Shown here: positions 54,118-64,000 of the stretch, one piece after another
Numbering within the stretch: the stretch's first letter is position 1
Layout of the letters: every line of letters starts with the position of its first letter
Assembly (NCBI RefSeq): GCF_001544455.2
Contig: NZ_FCOC02000007.1
Span: 124,001 to 188,000 of the forward strand
Source: Caballeronia sordidicola
Lineage (GTDB): Bacteria > Pseudomonadota > Gammaproteobacteria > Burkholderiales > Burkholderiaceae
Direction: 5' to 3'
DNA: 64,000 nucleotides
Position numbers and translations under genes: made by a program
The notes under the pieces: model-generated
Database searches by the model: none
Seen by the model: only the letters and a program-made list of their open reading frames with translations
Told to the model about the DNA's origin: nothing

Positions 54118-54471
54118 CTACTTCTTCACGACAACCGCGCCGGCAGCCGGCTTGGCTAAGGTTCCCCCAGCGGGTTTGCCAGCGGCTCCCGCCGCAGCTA
54201 CCGCTGCCCCGCCCGAGCCGATGGTCAGCCCTTCGGCCTGCAGTCTCTCGACCGTCTTGCCGCCCATTCCCTTGACGCGCTTACTGAGCTCGGCCGCGTC
54301 CTTGAAAGGGCCGTGCGCCTCGCGTTCGTCGAGAATGGCTTTTGCCTTTGCCGGGCCGATGCCCTTGATACCGCGCAAGGCGTCGGAATTGGCCGCGTTG
54401 ATATCGACGGCAGCGAACGCCGACGCCATTGATACAGCCAGCGCAAACGCGGCAACAAATTTCTTGATCAT
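54118..54471 (-). CDS. ComEA-type helix-hairpin-helix DNA-binding protein
   Basis: A 117-residue exported protein. The signal peptide is MIKKFVAAFALAVSMASAFA, and the mature part starts with VDINAANSDALRGIKGIGPA and KAKAILDEREAHGPFKD, a double helix-hairpin-helix DNA-binding domain as in ComEA. The C-terminal 45 residues are a low-complexity Gly/Ala/Lys tail. Periplasmic ComEA pulls in transforming DNA. No other competence gene is adjacent. GGGAG precedes the ATG. Confidence 0.9.
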   Translation of the reverse strand: MIKKFVAAFALAVSMASAFAAVDINAANSDALRGIKGIGPAKAKAILDEREAHGPFKDAAELSKRVKGMGGKTVERLQAEGLTIGSGGAAVAAAGAAGKPAGGTLAKPAAGAVVVKK

Positions 54472-54545
54472 GTGAGTCTCCCTTGAAAACCGGTCCGCGC
54501 TGATCGCTGACCGGGAGACCCAGTGTAGAAAAACGGCAAGCGCTT

Positions 54546-55538
54546 TTATAGCTGACCGAATAGCCAACGCACGTAGCGATCGACGCCTTCCTGTACCGTC
54601 AGGAACGGTGCGTCGTAGCCTGCATCGCGCAGCTTCGACTGGTTCGCCTGCGTGAAGCATTGATACTTGCCGCGCAGTGCGTCGGGAAACGGAATGTATT
54701 CGATCAAGCCGCGCTGCACGAGCTCGGCGAGCGACAGCGGCGGCTCGCCGTTGATTGCGCGCAACGAGTTCACCACCGTCGACGCAATGTCGTTGAACGG
54801 CTGCGCGCGCCCAGTGCCGAGATTGAAGATTCCCGACTTCTCCGGATGATCGAAGAAGTGCAGGTTCACCTTGGTCACGTCTTCCACGGAAACGAAATCG
54901 CGCGTCTGCTCGCCCGCGCCATAACCGTTGTATTCGCCGAACAGCTTCACTTTGCCATCGGCACGAAACTGGTTGAAGTTGTGGAACGCTACCGAAGCCA
55001 TGCGCCCTTTGTGGGTCTCGCGCTGACCATACACGTTGAAGTACCGGAAGCCCGCAATCTGGCTTTTTGCGGTCGGCAGGATCTGGCGAATGATTTGATC
55101 GAAGAGGAATTTCGAATAGCCGTATACATTCAGCGGCTTCTCCAGTTCGCGGTTTTCCACGAATTCGCTCGATCCGCCATAAACCGCCGCCGACGATGCA
55201 TACAGAAACTGCACGCCATTTGCGAGGCAAGTATCCAGCACGTCTCGACTGTAGCGGAAGTTGTTTTCCATCATGTAGCGGCCGTCCGTCTCCATGGTGT
55301 CGGAGCACGCGCCTTCGTGGAAAACGGCTTTCACCTTGCCGAAATCGCCGCGTTTGAAGCGCGCGACGAACTCGGTTTTATCGAGATAATCGTCGATCTC
55401 GCAATCGACCAGGTTCTTGAATTTATCGGCGCGCGTCAGGTTGTCGACCGCGATCACCCGTTGTTCGCCACGCTCGTTGAGCGCCTTGACGATATTGCTG
55501 CCAATAAAACCGGCCGCGCCGGTAACGATGATTGTCAT
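54546..55538 (-). CDS. hldD: ADP-L-glycero-D-manno-heptose-6-epimerase
   Basis: A 330-residue short-chain dehydrogenase-type epimerase that makes ADP-L-glycero-D-manno-heptose for the LPS inner core. [20 protein letters not shown] is the NADP-binding fold, and the [14 protein letters not shown] tyrosine/lysine pair and the [20 protein letters not shown] block mark HldD. It follows hldA with an 18-base gap. It is the last gene of the ugd-hldA-hldD cluster. Confidence 0.97.
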   Translation of the reverse strand: MTIIVTGAAGFIGSNIVKALNERGEQRVIAVDNLTRADKFKNLVDCEIDDYLDKTEFVARFKRGDFGKVKAVFHEGACSDTMETDGRYMMENNFRYSRDVLDTCLANGVQFLYASSAAVYGGSSEFVENRELEKPLNVYGYSKFLFDQIIRQILPTAKSQIAGFRYFNVYGQRETHKGRMASVAFHNFNQFRADGKVKLFGEYNGYGAGEQTRDFVSVEDVTKVNLHFFDHPEKSGIFNLGTGRAQPFNDIASTVVNSLRAINGEPPLSLAELVQRGLIEYIPFPDALRGKYQCFTQANQSKLRDAGYDAPFLTVQEGVDRYVRWLFGQL

Positions 55539-55556
55539 GGTGGTTTTAGCCGAATA

Positions 55557-56540
55557 TCAGGCGAAAAGTTCGTTGTAGTCCACGGTCGCCGTACCCAGTT
55601 TTCCGACGACGATTCCCGCCGCCCGGTTGGCGTAAGCGATGGAGTCAATCAGCGGCACGCCCGCGCCCAGCATGGTTGCAACGGTTGCAATGACCGTGTC
55701 TCCCGCACCCGAAACATCATACACTTCGCGTGCATCGGCCTGCGTGTGGACGACTTTGTCGGCGGTGAAAAGCGTCATGCCTTCTTCCGAGCGCGTAAGC
55801 AAGAGCGCGCTGATTTCCAGCGATTCGCGCAACGCGGTCACGCGCGCCAGCAAATCTTCTTCGGAATTCCAGCGCCCGACCACTTCGCGCAATTCGGCGC
55901 GGTTCGGCGTGATCAGCGTGGCGCCGCGATAACGGTCCCAGTCGTCGCCCTTCGGATCGACCAGCACGGCTTTGCCGGTTCGGCGGGAGTCCGCGATCAT
56001 CTGCGTGACGTGCGTCAAACCGCCCTTCGCGTAGTCCGACATCAGGATCACATCGTGTTGCGGCAAAAGTGTTTCGAAGCGTGCAAGGCACGCGCTCAAC
56101 ACTTCGTGCGTGGGCGAGTTCTCGAAATCGACGCGCAGCAGTTGCTGCTGCCGCGATAAAACGCGCAGCTTGATGGTCGTGAGCAACTCCGGATCGCGCT
56201 CCAGATGAGCCGTCACGCGGCTCTCGTCCAGCAACTGGACAATGCACTCGCCGGGCTCGTCGTGCCCGACCACGCACAGGAGGCCGGCTTGCGCACCGAG
56301 CGCCGCCGCGTTGCGCGCGACGTTGGCCGCGCCGCCAAGCCGGTCCTCCTTGCGCTGCACGTGCACGACCGGCACCGGCGCTTCCGGGGAGATACGGTTC
56401 ACGTCGCCAAACCAGTAGCGGTCGAGCATCACGTCGCCGACCACCAGCACGCGCGCCGCGGCAATGCGAGCGCGCGGAACCGAAGCAATCCGGCTCACCG
56501 ACGCACCCGATGCGATTTCAGGCGTGAGTGAGTTCGACAT
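55557..56540 (-). CDS. hldA: D-glycero-beta-D-manno-heptose-7-phosphate kinase
   Basis: A 327-residue ribokinase-family kinase that corresponds to the N-terminal half of E. coli Hld[21 protein letters not shown] and [20 protein letters not shown] with GGAANVARN bind the sugar, and [20 protein letters not shown] holds the catalytic aspartate. No nucleotidyltransferase half follows, so that activity (hldC) must be encoded elsewhere. The start overlaps the ugd stop by 23 bases. Confidence 0.96.
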   Translation of the reverse strand: MSNSLTPEIASGASVSRIASVPRARIAAARVLVVGDVMLDRYWFGDVNRISPEAPVPVVHVQRKEDRLGGAANVARNAAALGAQAGLLCVVGHDEPGECIVQLLDESRVTAHLERDPELLTTIKLRVLSRQQQLLRVDFENSPTHEVLSACLARFETLLPQHDVILMSDYAKGGLTHVTQMIADSRRTGKAVLVDPKGDDWDRYRGATLITPNRAELREVVGRWNSEEDLLARVTALRESLEISALLLTRSEEGMTLFTADKVVHTQADAREVYDVSGAGDTVIATVATMLGAGVPLIDSIAYANRAAGIVVGKLGTATVDYNELFA

Positions 56541-57909
56541 GGGGACGTCCTATTGCAAAATAATCGATGCCGAGTTCCGCCATCGCCTCGGGTTCATACA
56601 GGTTGCGGCCGTCGAAGATGACGGGCATCTTGAGTTCGCTCTTCAAATGCGCGAAGTCCGGACTCTTGAATTCCTTCCACTCGGTCACGATCACGAGCGC
56701 ATCCGCGCCCGGCAGCGCGTCTTTTTGTGAATCGACAAAAAGAAGGCGCTCGAGTTGATCGGCTTTGTCGGCGAGATCGAGCGCGAAAACGCGGCGGCTT
56801 TCCGCCAGCGCCACGGGATCGTAGGCACGCACCGTCGCGCCCCGCGCAAGCAGCGCGCCGATCAGCGGGCGGCTCGACGCTTCGCGCATGTCGTCGGTAT
56901 TCGGCTTGAACGCGAGCCCCCACACGGCGAACGTGCGCCCGCGCAAGTCTTCGCCCATGCGCTTCGTGATCTTCGTGACGAGTATTTCCTTCTGCAGATC
57001 GTTCACTTCTTCGACCGCTTCTAGAATCCGCAGCCGATGCCCGTTTTCGCGCGCCGTTTGTGCGAGCGCCTGCACGTCCTTCGGGAAACACGAACCGCCA
57101 TAACCGCAACCTGCGTACAGGAAGTGGTAACCGATGCGCGGATCCGATCCAATCCCACGACGCACCGCCTCGATGTCCGCACCGACTGCATCGGCGAGAT
57201 TCGAGAGATCGTTCATGAACGAGATGCGCGTGGCCAGCATGGCGTTGGCCGCGTATTTCGTGAACTCGGCCGAGCGCACGTCCATATAGAGCGTGCGCTC
57301 GTGATTGCGGTTGAACGGCGCGTAAAGAACCTTGATCTTTTCGCGCGCGCGCTGGCCGGCTTCGTCGTCGTCAACGCCTAGCACGATGCGGTCAGGACGC
57401 ATGAAGTCATCAACGGCCGCGCCTTCTTTCAGGAACTCAGGATTCGACAGCACGGAGAACCCGTTCTGTCCGGTCGGCTCGATGCCGCGCTCCCGCAACT
57501 GCTCTTCGATCACCCGGCGAACGTGCTGGGCCGTGCCGACCGGGACCGTGGATTTATCGACGATCACTTTAAAGCCGTTCGCATATCGCCCGATGTTTCG
57601 CGCCGCTTCGAGCACGTATTGCAGATCCGCAGAACCGTCTTCGTCGGGAGGCGTTCCCACAGCAATGAACTGAATCTCGCCGTGCTCGACGCTCTCTTTT
57701 ATATCGGTCGAAAAGCGAATCCGCCCCGCGGCCCGAGTGCGCTTGAGCATTTCGAGAAGGCCCGGTTCGTGGATCGGCACGCCGCCGTTGTTGAGGATGT
57801 CGATCTTGGTCGGATCGACATCGAGGCAGAGCACGTCGTTACCGATTTCAGCAAGGCACGCGCCGGTCACAAGTCCGACGTAGCCCGTCCCGATGATGGA
57901 TATTTTCAT
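56518..57909 (-). CDS. ugd: UDP-glucose 6-dehydrogenase
   Basis: A 463-residue NAD enzyme that oxidises UDP-glucose to UDP-glucuronate, the precursor of glucuronate- and Ara4N-containing surface polymers. [20 protein letters not shown] is the NAD fold, [20 protein letters not shown] has the catalytic cysteine, and [20 protein letters not shown] is the C-terminal block. It sits upstream of hldA in a surface-polysaccharide cluster. Confidence 0.97.
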   Translation of the reverse strand: MKISIIGTGYVGLVTGACLAEIGNDVLCLDVDPTKIDILNNGGVPIHEPGLLEMLKRTRAAGRIRFSTDIKESVEHGEIQFIAVGTPPDEDGSADLQYVLEAARNIGRYANGFKVIVDKSTVPVGTAQHVRRVIEEQLRERGIEPTGQNGFSVLSNPEFLKEGAAVDDFMRPDRIVLGVDDDEAGQRAREKIKVLYAPFNRNHERTLYMDVRSAEFTKYAANAMLATRISFMNDLSNLADAVGADIEAVRRGIGSDPRIGYHFLYAGCGYGGSCFPKDVQALAQTARENGHRLRILEAVEEVNDLQKEILVTKITKRMGEDLRGRTFAVWGLAFKPNTDDMREASSRPLIGALLARGATVRAYDPVALAESRRVFALDLADKADQLERLLFVDSQKDALPGADALVIVTEWKEFKSPDFAHLKSELKMPVIFDGRNLYEPEAMAELGIDYFAIGRPHVELTHA

Positions 57910-58052
57910 ATGCGTTCCGGAGGATCCGGTGAGTGTCGAAAATCAGGCCACGACGGCCACGAAATCCGATCGATTTAAACATTGCATGCACCATGCGGGA
58001 CCTGGGTCCCTGGCGCGCAATTGGCCCGCACGGGCGACCGATGCGCTCACCT

Positions 58053-59228
58053 TCAGGCGGCTGCGGTGATCGGTTCCACCCGGCGCGGTGCATAGGTTTC
58101 CCAGCCACTGCAGCCTGGGCATTGCCAATAAAAAAGACGCGCGCGAAAACCACAATTCTGGCACGTGTAGCGCGGCAGGTTTTTGGTCCGCTGCTTGACG
58201 AGCGCACGCATGAGTTCGAGTTCGCTACGGCGCGGCTCCTCGGCGGTCGCCACTTGCGCCTCCAGCAACCGCGTCATGCCTGCGAGGTTCGGCGACGTCT
58301 GCATCTGATGCCGCGCGAGCGTGTGCGCAGCATCTAGCCCGCGCAGTTCGGATACATGCTTGAACGCGACGTCGAGTAGATCATTGGTCGGATAGCGGTT
58401 TACAAAGTCGACCAGCAGATCCACGCCTTCGGCGGTCCGGCCAAGTTGCGTGTAGGCTTGCACCAGCTTTTCCGCGACCAGTGGCAGATAGGCCGGGTTT
58501 TGCGCCTCCACCCGGCGCCAGCACACAATTGCCGCTTCCAGGTCGCCGCCGGCTGCATCCACATCGCCAACTAGGATAGTCGCGCGCACGTTCTCCGGAT
58601 TCGCCGCGAGCGCAAGTTTCAACTCGGCGCGCGCATCGGCAGGGTTCTTGCGCTGCAGCGCTTCCTGTGCGAGCTCGCAATGAAACTGCGCAACTTCCTT
58701 GGCGAGCGAAGCCGCACCCATTTGCTCGATGCGCTCGGCCGTGGCAATCGACTTGTTCCAGTCCTTTTCGATCTCGTAAATGGTCAGCAGCGCCCGTTGC
58801 GCACCAAGCGCGTACTCACCCGCCTCGAGCGAGCGGAACGTCTCTTCCGCACGATCGAGCAGGCCCGCTTTCAGGAAATCCTGCCCGAGTTCGTACAGCG
58901 CGTGATCGCGCTCGGCGACAGGAAGATCGGGACGACTCAGCAAATTTTGATGCACGCGGATCGCGCGGTCGGTTTCCCCGCGCCGGCGAAACAGATTGCC
59001 GAGTGCAAAGTGCAGTTCGATGGTTTCAGGATCGAGCTTCGCCACTTCAATAAACGCATCGATGGCTTTGTCGTGCTGCTCGTTCAGCAGGAAATTGAGG
59101 CCGCGAAAGTACGAGCGCGGCAGATTGGCGTTTTCGGACAGTAGCGTTTTCAGGTCATAGCGGGAAGCCATCCAGCCAAGCGCAAACGCGACGGGAATGA
59201 CAAGCAACCACCAGAAATCTAGATCCAT
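58053..59228 (-). CDS. lapB: LPS assembly protein LapB (YciM)
   Basis: A 391-residue inner-membrane-anchored protein. One N-terminal span (FWWLLVIPVAFALGWMAS) is followed by about nine TPR repeats (LNEQHDKAIDAFIEVAKLDP, and later ELHFALGNLFRRRGETDRAI) and a C-terminal rubredoxin-like metal site (YTCQNCGFRARLFYWQCPGC). LapB controls LpxC turnover by FtsH and so LPS amount. lapA lies 78 bases upstream. Confidence 0.96.
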   Translation of the reverse strand: MDLDFWWLLVIPVAFALGWMASRYDLKTLLSENANLPRSYFRGLNFLLNEQHDKAIDAFIEVAKLDPETIELHFALGNLFRRRGETDRAIRVHQNLLSRPDLPVAERDHALYELGQDFLKAGLLDRAEETFRSLEAGEYALGAQRALLTIYEIEKDWNKSIATAERIEQMGAASLAKEVAQFHCELAQEALQRKNPADARAELKLALAANPENVRATILVGDVDAAGGDLEAAIVCWRRVEAQNPAYLPLVAEKLVQAYTQLGRTAEGVDLLVDFVNRYPTNDLLDVAFKHVSELRGLDAAHTLARHQMQTSPNLAGMTRLLEAQVATAEEPRRSELELMRALVKQRTKNLPRYTCQNCGFRARLFYWQCPGCSGWETYAPRRVEPITAAA

Positions 59229-59306
59229 GCGAATTATTGTTTAAGTTAGGGGCGAATGCGGCGATTGCGTGACGCCGGCGCCAAGCGCATTCACGCTTGC
59301 GACCCG

Positions 59307-59600
59307 TTAAATCAGTGGCGGCATGGGCGGGTCCTGCGGGACGACCGGCACGTCACGCACCGTGCGCAACTCCCGCTTGAGCCGGGCATTTTCCATCCTC
59401 AGGCGAAATACTGTCGGCAGCGAGGACAGCAATCCGGCCAGCAAGCCGACCACAAAAAACGCCAGCCCGATCAGGATAAGCGGCGCACTCCACGAATAGC
59501 CGGCAAGGAAATTAAGCGTCGCCGTTTGCGTGTTGGCGAGCGCAAGCACCAGCAACACGATGAAAACGAGGATACGAATCAGCCAGACAAAAAATTTCAT
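59307..59600 (-). CDS. lapA: LPS assembly protein LapA domain (DUF1049)
   Basis: A 97-residue protein with two membrane spans (FFVWLIRILVFIVLLVLALA and APLILIGLAFFVVGLLAGLL), followed by a short basic coiled region (RMENARLKRELRTVRDV). It is the usual partner of lapB in an operon and fits the DUF1049 family. No signal peptide is needed. Confidence 0.92.
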   Translation of the reverse strand: MKFFVWLIRILVFIVLLVLALANTQTATLNFLAGYSWSAPLILIGLAFFVVGLLAGLLSSLPTVFRLRMENARLKRELRTVRDVPVVPQDPPMPPLI

Positions 59601-59794
59601 AAGGGTCTCTTTGACGGCAATAACCGGATGAAGCGGCTCATAACCAAGCCACGGCTTTCGCTGACGCGCAATGCGCGCGCCACGTCGCCGGAGGTGGGTG
59701 AGCGTCCGGTATTGTAATTGATGCGTATGGAGCGAAGCGCAAAGCTTGGGGCGTTAGGCCGATCGGTCTACCCGGACACATTGCCGCGCAGGCA

Positions 59795-59825
59795 TAAAAA
59801 AAGCACCCGGATGGGTGCTTTTTTC
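59795..59825 (-). terminator. Terminator downstream of ihfB
   Basis: AAAAAAAGCACCC / GGGTGCTTTTTT around a GGAT loop. On the minus strand it follows ihfB by about 55 bases, so rpsA-ihfB and lapA-lapB are separate units. Confidence 0.92.
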
Positions 59826-59878
59826 GGTCATTTGCCGCTGGCTATGCGGCGCTTGAACCGCCAGGAATTGGACGTTGA

Positions 59879-60220
59879 TCAAACGATATCGTCGTCTTCG
59901 TCGCTGTCCGGTTCATTCGACTGCTTCAGCGGCTCGCCCGCCCGCCCATCGACACGTTCACGCAACTCCTTGCCCGGTTTGAAATGCGGTACGAATTTCT
60001 CCGGTACCAGCACTTTTTCCCCTGACTTGGGATTGCGGCCAACGCGCGATGGCCGGCGATTGAGCCCGAAACTGCCGAAGCCGCGAATTTCAATGCGATG
60101 ACCATTTGCCAAGGCGTCCGACATCGCATCGAGCATCGTCTTCACTGCGAAATCCGCATCTTTAAGAACAAGTTGCGGAAATCGCAGCGCCAGTTGGGCG
60201 ACCAATTCCGATTTGGTCAT
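59879..60220 (-). CDS. ihfB: Integration host factor beta subunit
   Basis: A 113-residue DNA-bending protein, with IhfA its partner. [20 protein letters not shown] and [20 protein letters not shown], then [20 protein letters not shown], are the IHF/HU signature. The C-terminal 20 residues form an acidic tail absent from E. coli IhfB but common in Burkholderiales. It lies 20 bases after rpsA in the same unit. Confidence 0.97.
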   Translation of the reverse strand: MTKSELVAQLALRFPQLVLKDADFAVKTMLDAMSDALANGHRIEIRGFGSFGLNRRPSRVGRNPKSGEKVLVPEKFVPHFKPGKELRERVDGRAGEPLKQSNEPDSDEDDDIV

Positions 60221-60240
60221 GCTGCAGCAATACCTGCGGC

Positions 60241-61956
60241 TTAGCTGTTCTGGCCGTCGAGCTTGGCCTTCAACAGCGCGCCAAGGTTCGTCGTGCCGGT
60301 TGCGGCCGTGCTTGAGTCAGCCGAAGCCAGACCACGGATAGCTTCCTGTTGCTCAGCCGAATCCTTGGCCTTGATCGACAGGTTGATGCCACGCGACTTG
60401 CGATCGATGTTGATAATCATCGCGTTGACCTTGTCGCCTTCCTTCAGCACGTTGCGAGCATCTTCCACGCGGTCCTGAGCGATTTCCGAAGCACGCAGAT
60501 AACCTTCCACGTCCGCCGTCAACGTCACGACTGCGCCCTTCGCGTCAACCGACTTGACCACGCCGTCAACCGTCGCACCCTTGTCGTTCATTGCCACGAA
60601 ATTGCTGAACGGATCGCCTTCGAGCTGCTTGATACCCAGGGAAATGCGTTCCTTCTCCACGTCGATGCCCAGAACGATTGCCTGAACTTCGTCGCCCTTC
60701 TTGTACTTGCGAACTGCTTCTTCGCCCGTTTCGCTCCACGACAGGTCCGAGAGGTGAACCAGACCATCGATGCCGCCCGGCAAACCGATGAACACGCCGA
60801 AGTCGGTGATCGACTTGATGGCGCCTTCCAGCTTGTCGCCCTTCTTGAAGTTGCGGCTGAAGTCGTCCCACGGGTTCGGCTTGCACTGCTTCATGCCGAG
60901 GCTGATGCGGCGGCGGTCTTCGTCGATTTCGAGAACCATGACTTCGACTTCGTCGCCAAGCTGCACAACCTTCGACGGTGCAACGTTCTTGTTCGTCCAG
61001 TCCATTTCCGACACGTGAACCAGGCCTTCGATGCCCGATTCCACTTCAACGAATGCGCCGTAGTCGGTGATGTTCGTGACCTTGCCGAACAGGCGCGTGC
61101 CCGACGGGTAGCGGCGGGAAATGCCTTCCCACGGATCGTCGCCGAGTTGCTTGATACCCAGCGAAACGCGGTTCTTCTCTTGGTCGAACTTGAGGATCTT
61201 CGCGGTGACTTCCTGGCCAACCGACAGCACTTCGCTCGGGTGACGCACACGACGCCATGCGATGTCCGTGATGTGCAGCAGGCCGTCGATACCGCCGAGG
61301 TCCACGAATGCGCCGTAGTCGGTGATGTTCTTGACCACGCCTTCCACGATCGCGCCTTCCTTCAGCGTTTCGAGCAGCTTTGCGCGCTCTTCGCCTTGTG
61401 TGGCTTCGATCACGGCGCGGCGCGACAACACGACGTTGTTACGCTTGCGGTCGAGCTTGATCACGCGGAATTCGAGGGTCTTGCCTTCGTACGGGGTCGT
61501 GTCCTTGACCGGACGCGTGTCAACCAGCGAACCCGGCAGGAACGCGCGGATGCCGTTGACCATTACGGTCATGCCGCCCTTGACCTTGCCCGTGATCGTG
61601 CCGGTCACGAGTTCGTTGTTGTCCAGCGCTTTTTCCAGCGACAGCCACGAAGCCAGACGCTTCGCCTTGTCACGCGACAGGATAGTGTCGCCATAACCGT
61701 TTTCCAGCGCATCGATAGCCACTGAAACAAAGTCGCCCGCCTGCACTTCTACCTCGCCCGCGTCGTTCAGAAATTCTTCGAGCGGGATGTAGGCTTCGGA
61801 CTTGAGACCAGCGTTGACAACCACGAAATTGTGGTCGACACGCACGACTTCGGCGGAGATGACTTCACCCGCACGCATGTCCTGCTTGGTCAACGACTCT
61901 TCGAACAGAGCCGCAAAAGATTCGGTATTCGGGGTAGATGTTTGCAGGTCGGACAT
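60241..61956 (-). CDS. rpsA: 30S ribosomal protein S1
   Basis: A 571-residue protein with six S1 RNA-binding repeats, which binds mRNA leaders on the 30S subunit. Repeats are visible as [40 protein letters not shown] and [20 protein letters not shown]. The C-terminal repeat ends [18 protein letters not shown], followed by an Ala/Ser/Thr-rich tail. The order cmk-rpsA-ihfB is the conserved one. Confidence 0.98.
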   Translation of the reverse strand: MSDLQTSTPNTESFAALFEESLTKQDMRAGEVISAEVVRVDHNFVVVNAGLKSEAYIPLEEFLNDAGEVEVQAGDFVSVAIDALENGYGDTILSRDKAKRLASWLSLEKALDNNELVTGTITGKVKGGMTVMVNGIRAFLPGSLVDTRPVKDTTPYEGKTLEFRVIKLDRKRNNVVLSRRAVIEATQGEERAKLLETLKEGAIVEGVVKNITDYGAFVDLGGIDGLLHITDIAWRRVRHPSEVLSVGQEVTAKILKFDQEKNRVSLGIKQLGDDPWEGISRRYPSGTRLFGKVTNITDYGAFVEVESGIEGLVHVSEMDWTNKNVAPSKVVQLGDEVEVMVLEIDEDRRRISLGMKQCKPNPWDDFSRNFKKGDKLEGAIKSITDFGVFIGLPGGIDGLVHLSDLSWSETGEEAVRKYKKGDEVQAIVLGIDVEKERISLGIKQLEGDPFSNFVAMNDKGATVDGVVKSVDAKGAVVTLTADVEGYLRASEIAQDRVEDARNVLKEGDKVNAMIINIDRKSRGINLSIKAKDSAEQQEAIRGLASADSSTAATGTTNLGALLKAKLDGQNS

Positions 61957-62104
61957 AAAAATCTATAGTTGCGCGGCTACTTCGCGTTTGCCTGCCCGAA
62001 ACATTCGGGCTGATTGCAAGAAAAAAGCGAGCGCCACACGGGGTTGAGGGGTTAAAACATGCTCCATGTTTCTCATGGAGCTCCAACGAACTTCCAGAAC
62101 TTCG

Positions 62105-62127
62105 GCCGACAAATCTGTCGGCTTTTT
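62105..62127 (+). other. Hairpin with T run in the cmk-rpsA gap
   Basis: GCCGACA (62105-62111) pairs with TGTCGGC (62116-62122), followed by five T on the plus strand. Its orientation is terminator-like for rightward transcription, which is not expected here. For the leftward cmk-rpsA transcript, the T run would precede the stem as A residues, so it is unlikely to stop it. Confidence 0.45.
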
Positions 62128-62155
62128 GCAACACGTAAACAACGAATACAGCGCC

Positions 62156-62836
62156 TTAAACGTGAATTGCCTTGTACCACCCGATGATCTGATCGACCGC
62201 CTGGTCGATGGAGAGTCCGGAAGTGTCCAGGGTCTTCGCGTCCACTGCGGGCTTGAGCGGTGCGGCCGCGCGGCTGCTGTCCCGTGCGTCCCGCTCGCGC
62301 AAATCTCGCAGCAAGTCTTCCATATTAGCAGAAAAGCCTTTTTGTATCAATTGCTTATGCCGCCGCGCGGCGCGCGCTTCCACGCTCGCCGTGAGGAATA
62401 CCTTGAGCGTTGCATCGGGGAAAATAACAGTTCCCATGTCGCGGCCATCCGCGACGAGCCCCGGAGGCTTGCGGAACGCGCGTTGGCGGGCAATCAGCGC
62501 CGTCCTAACCTGACTGTGCACCGCAATCGCCGACGCGCGGTTGCCGACTTCCTCGGCGCGAATCTCGGTGGAAACGTCTACGCCATCGAGTTGCGCGCAG
62601 CCTTCGCGAAACGTGATGTGAAGCTCGGCCACGAGTTCCGCGAGTGCATCGCCGTTATCGGGCTCGATGTTGTAACGCGCGCTCGCCAGTGCGGTGAGCC
62701 TGTACAACGCGCCGCTATCGAGCAAATGGAAGCCCAGTGTGGCCGCGACCACGGCGGCCACGGTGCCCTTGCCCGAGGCCGTTGGGCCGTCGATGGTAAT
62801 GACCGGCGTTTGATGAAAGGGACGGGTCGGTTTCAT
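62156..62836 (-). CDS. cmk: Cytidylate kinase
   Basis: A 226-residue kinase that phosphorylates CMP and dCMP. The P-loop is [20 protein letters not shown], and [20 protein letters not shown] and [17 protein letters not shown] are the CMP-binding and lid blocks. It stands between aroA and rpsA in the usual order, and both gaps are short. Confidence 0.97.
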   Translation of the reverse strand: MKPTRPFHQTPVITIDGPTASGKGTVAAVVAATLGFHLLDSGALYRLTALASARYNIEPDNGDALAELVAELHITFREGCAQLDGVDVSTEIRAEEVGNRASAIAVHSQVRTALIARQRAFRKPPGLVADGRDMGTVIFPDATLKVFLTASVEARAARRHKQLIQKGFSANMEDLLRDLRERDARDSSRAAAPLKPAVDAKTLDTSGLSIDQAVDQIIGWYKAIHV

Positions 62837-62891
62837 CGCGGGCGTCCCGGGCGGCCAAGAACGGCCCGTCTATATATATAAGTCACAGTCA

Positions 62892-64000
62892 TCACGCCCT
62901 CGCCAGCCGGGCAAATTGCTCGAAGTAATCCGGGAAAGTCTTCGCCACGCATTTCGGATCGTTGATGCGCACCGGCACGCGCCCGAGGCTCACGAGCGAG
63001 AAACACATGGCCATCCGATGATCGTCGTAGGTGTCGATAGCCGCATTCGGCGTGAGTTGCGCCGGCGGCGTCACGACCAAATAGTCCGCGCCCTCTTCCA
63101 CCGTTGCGCCGACCTTGCGCAGTTCGGTGGCCATTGCGGCGATGCGGTCGGTTTCCTTCACGCGCCAGCTCGCAATATTGCGCAGCGTGGTCGTGCCGTT
63201 GGCGAACAGCGCCGCGACTGCAATGGTCATGGCGGCATCCGGGATCAGGTTGAAATCCATGTCGATGGGCGTTAGGCGGCCGTCGTCGGATTCCACGCCG
63301 CGCACTTCGATCCAGTCGTCGCCGAGCATCACGTTCGCGCCCATGCGGATCAGCGCATCGGCGAAATTCACGTCGCCCTGAATGCTCGCGCGGCCCACGC
63401 CTTCCACGCGCAGCGGCCCGCCGCCCAGCGCGCCGGCCGCGAGAAAATATGACGCCGACGACGCGTCGCCTTCCACCGCGATCGCGCCCGGCGATTGATA
63501 ACGGGCGCCCGCCGGCAGCGTGAAGCGCGACCAGCCGTCGCGCTCGACGGTCATCCCGAAACACTCCATCAGCTTGATCGTGATCTCTATATACGGTTTC
63601 GAAATCAGTTCGCCTTCAACTTCGATCACGATCGGGCCGCGCGTGCTGTGCGCAAGCGGCAAGCTCATCAACAGCGCGGTCAGGAACTGGCTGGAAACGT
63701 CGCCGCGAACCTTGATCGGCTGATCGACGGAAATCTGCGCCGGGTGGATGCGCAGCGGCGGGAATCCAGCGTTTCCTTCGTAATCGATCGCGGCGCCGAT
63801 CTGGCGCAGGCCATCCACAAGATCGCCGATCGGCCGCTCGTGCATGCGCGGCACGCCATGCACGCGATATTCGCCACCGTTCAACGCAAGCGCCGCCGTG
63901 AGCGGCCGCACCGCGGTGCCGGCGTTGCCGAGAAACAGTTGCGCCGCTTTCACGGGAAAGCCGCCGCCCGTGCCCTTCACGACGCAACGCTCGCCATCGT
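62892..64000 (-). CDS. aroA: 3-phosphoshikimate 1-carboxyvinyltransferase, 3' part
   Basis: The C-terminal 369 codons or so are present and the 5' end lies beyond the right edge. The enzyme (EPSP synthase) joins phosphoenolpyruvate to shikimate-3-phosphate in aromatic amino acid synthesis. [20 protein letters not shown] is the PEP-binding (glyphosate-site) block, and [20 protein letters not shown] plus [20 protein letters not shown] are further signatures. Reading continues open upstream of 63980 ([12 protein letters not shown]), so the apparent start there is not real. Confidence 0.97.
   Translation of the reverse strand, partial: DGERCVVKGTGGGFPVKAAQLFLGNAGTAVRPLTAALALNGGEYRVHGVPRMHERPIGDLVDGLRQIGAAIDYEGNAGFPPLRIHPAQISVDQPIKVRGDVSSQFLTALLMSLPLAHSTRGPIVIEVEGELISKPYIEITIKLMECFGMTVERDGWSRFTLPAGARYQSPGAIAVEGDASSASYFLAAGALGGGPLRVEGVGRASIQGDVNFADALIRMGANVMLGDDWIEVRGVESDDGRLTPIDMDFNLIPDAAMTIAVAALFANGTTTLRNIASWRVKETDRIAAMATELRKVGATVEEGADYLVVTPPAQLTPNAAIDTYDDHRMAMCFSLVSLGRVPVRINDPKCVAKTFPDYFEQFARLARA

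Noticed and set aside
54472..55308. Upstream extension of the ComEA-like gene
   Set aside because: It overlaps hldD on the same strand in another frame. The signal peptide and ribosome site fix the start at 54471.
54660..56159. Rightward 499-codon open frame
   Set aside because: It lies antisense to hldD and hldA and results from high-GC codon bias. No homology is recognisable.
60349..61725. Rightward 458-codon frame
   Set aside because: Antisense shadow of rpsA.
62105..62127. Terminator between cmk and rpsA
   Set aside because: The T run is on the wrong side for leftward transcription, so it would not stop the operon. Recorded only as a hairpin.
1..64000. CRISPR array, prophage, integrated island or complete insertion sequence
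   Set aside because: No regularly spaced repeats, integrase, phage structural gene or transposase is seen. The tRNA-Asn has no downstream att duplication.

Overview
The window is a high-GC chromosomal segment from a member of Burkholderia sensu lato (Burkholderiaceae, most like Paraburkholderia or Caballeronia). The assignment rests on gene content and order: pncB-fdxA, rpsP-rimM-trmD-rplS, etfB-etfA next to an acyl-CoA dehydrogenase, and aroA-cmk-rpsA-ihfB-lapA-lapB-ugd-hldA-hldD. Almost all of it is ordinary core genome with short intergenic gaps. There is no rRNA operon, CRISPR array, prophage, integrase or recognisable transposase. The single tRNA is tRNA-Asn(GTT).

Layout. 1-1300: 5' end of pncB, fdxA and tRNA-Asn. 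1383-3431: a FadR-type GntR regulator and kdgD (sugar-acid catabolism), with three copies of a GTCNGAC-type operator. 3453-6298: the lutABC lactate-oxidation operon, read leftward from a promoter whose start site lies inside a perfect TTGGTCTGACCAA palindrome. 6381-6917: a composite inverted-repeat element without coding content. 7015-8858: a second FadR-type regulator translationally coupled to galM. 8957-13535: small and envelope-associated genes plus a UvrD/Rep-family helicase. 13905-26531: mostly single genes (S4 protein, zinc alcohol dehydrogenase, MATE pump, PLD-type cardiolipin synthase, fumC, a methyltransferase, a thioesterase, a small lipoprotein, an ArsR-type regulator, an SdsA-type alkylsulfatase). 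26612-30773: thyA and folA, separated by a VpsR-like sigma-54 activator and an unrecognised exported protein that has a good sigma-54 promoter. 30849-39192: pmbA, darP-mog, orn, ste24-rsgA-DUF2007, a CobD-like membrane protein and nudL. 39250-41696: the rpsP operon. 42009-45707: a TM2 protein, an SOS-boxed radical SAM gene, lrp and dadA. 45792-49358: acyl-CoA dehydrogenase and ETF. 49623-54471: hydrolase, HDAC-like protein, lytic transglycosylase, cysM, comEA. 54546-64000: heptose and LPS-assembly genes, ihfB, rpsA, cmk and partial aroA, all leftward.

How the genes work together. The lut operon is followed to the right by a repeat and then a GntR-FCD gene that is the best local candidate for its repressor. 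The kdgD regulator probably controls itself and kdgD. Genes 54546-59600 serve LPS inner-core heptose synthesis and LPS assembly control. ETF supplies the electron acceptor for the neighbouring acyl-CoA dehydrogenase. rpsP-rimM-trmD-rplS is the usual ribosome/tRNA-modification operon. darP, mog, orn and rsgA are further housekeeping genes.

Most interesting points: the VpsR-like activator paired with a sigma-54 promoter and an orphan exported protein between thyA and folA; a near-perfect LexA box upstream of the PA0069-family radical SAM gene; the composite inverted-repeat element and its third partial copy; a 24-residue membrane miniprotein; and a small lipoprotein ending in a porin-like strand.
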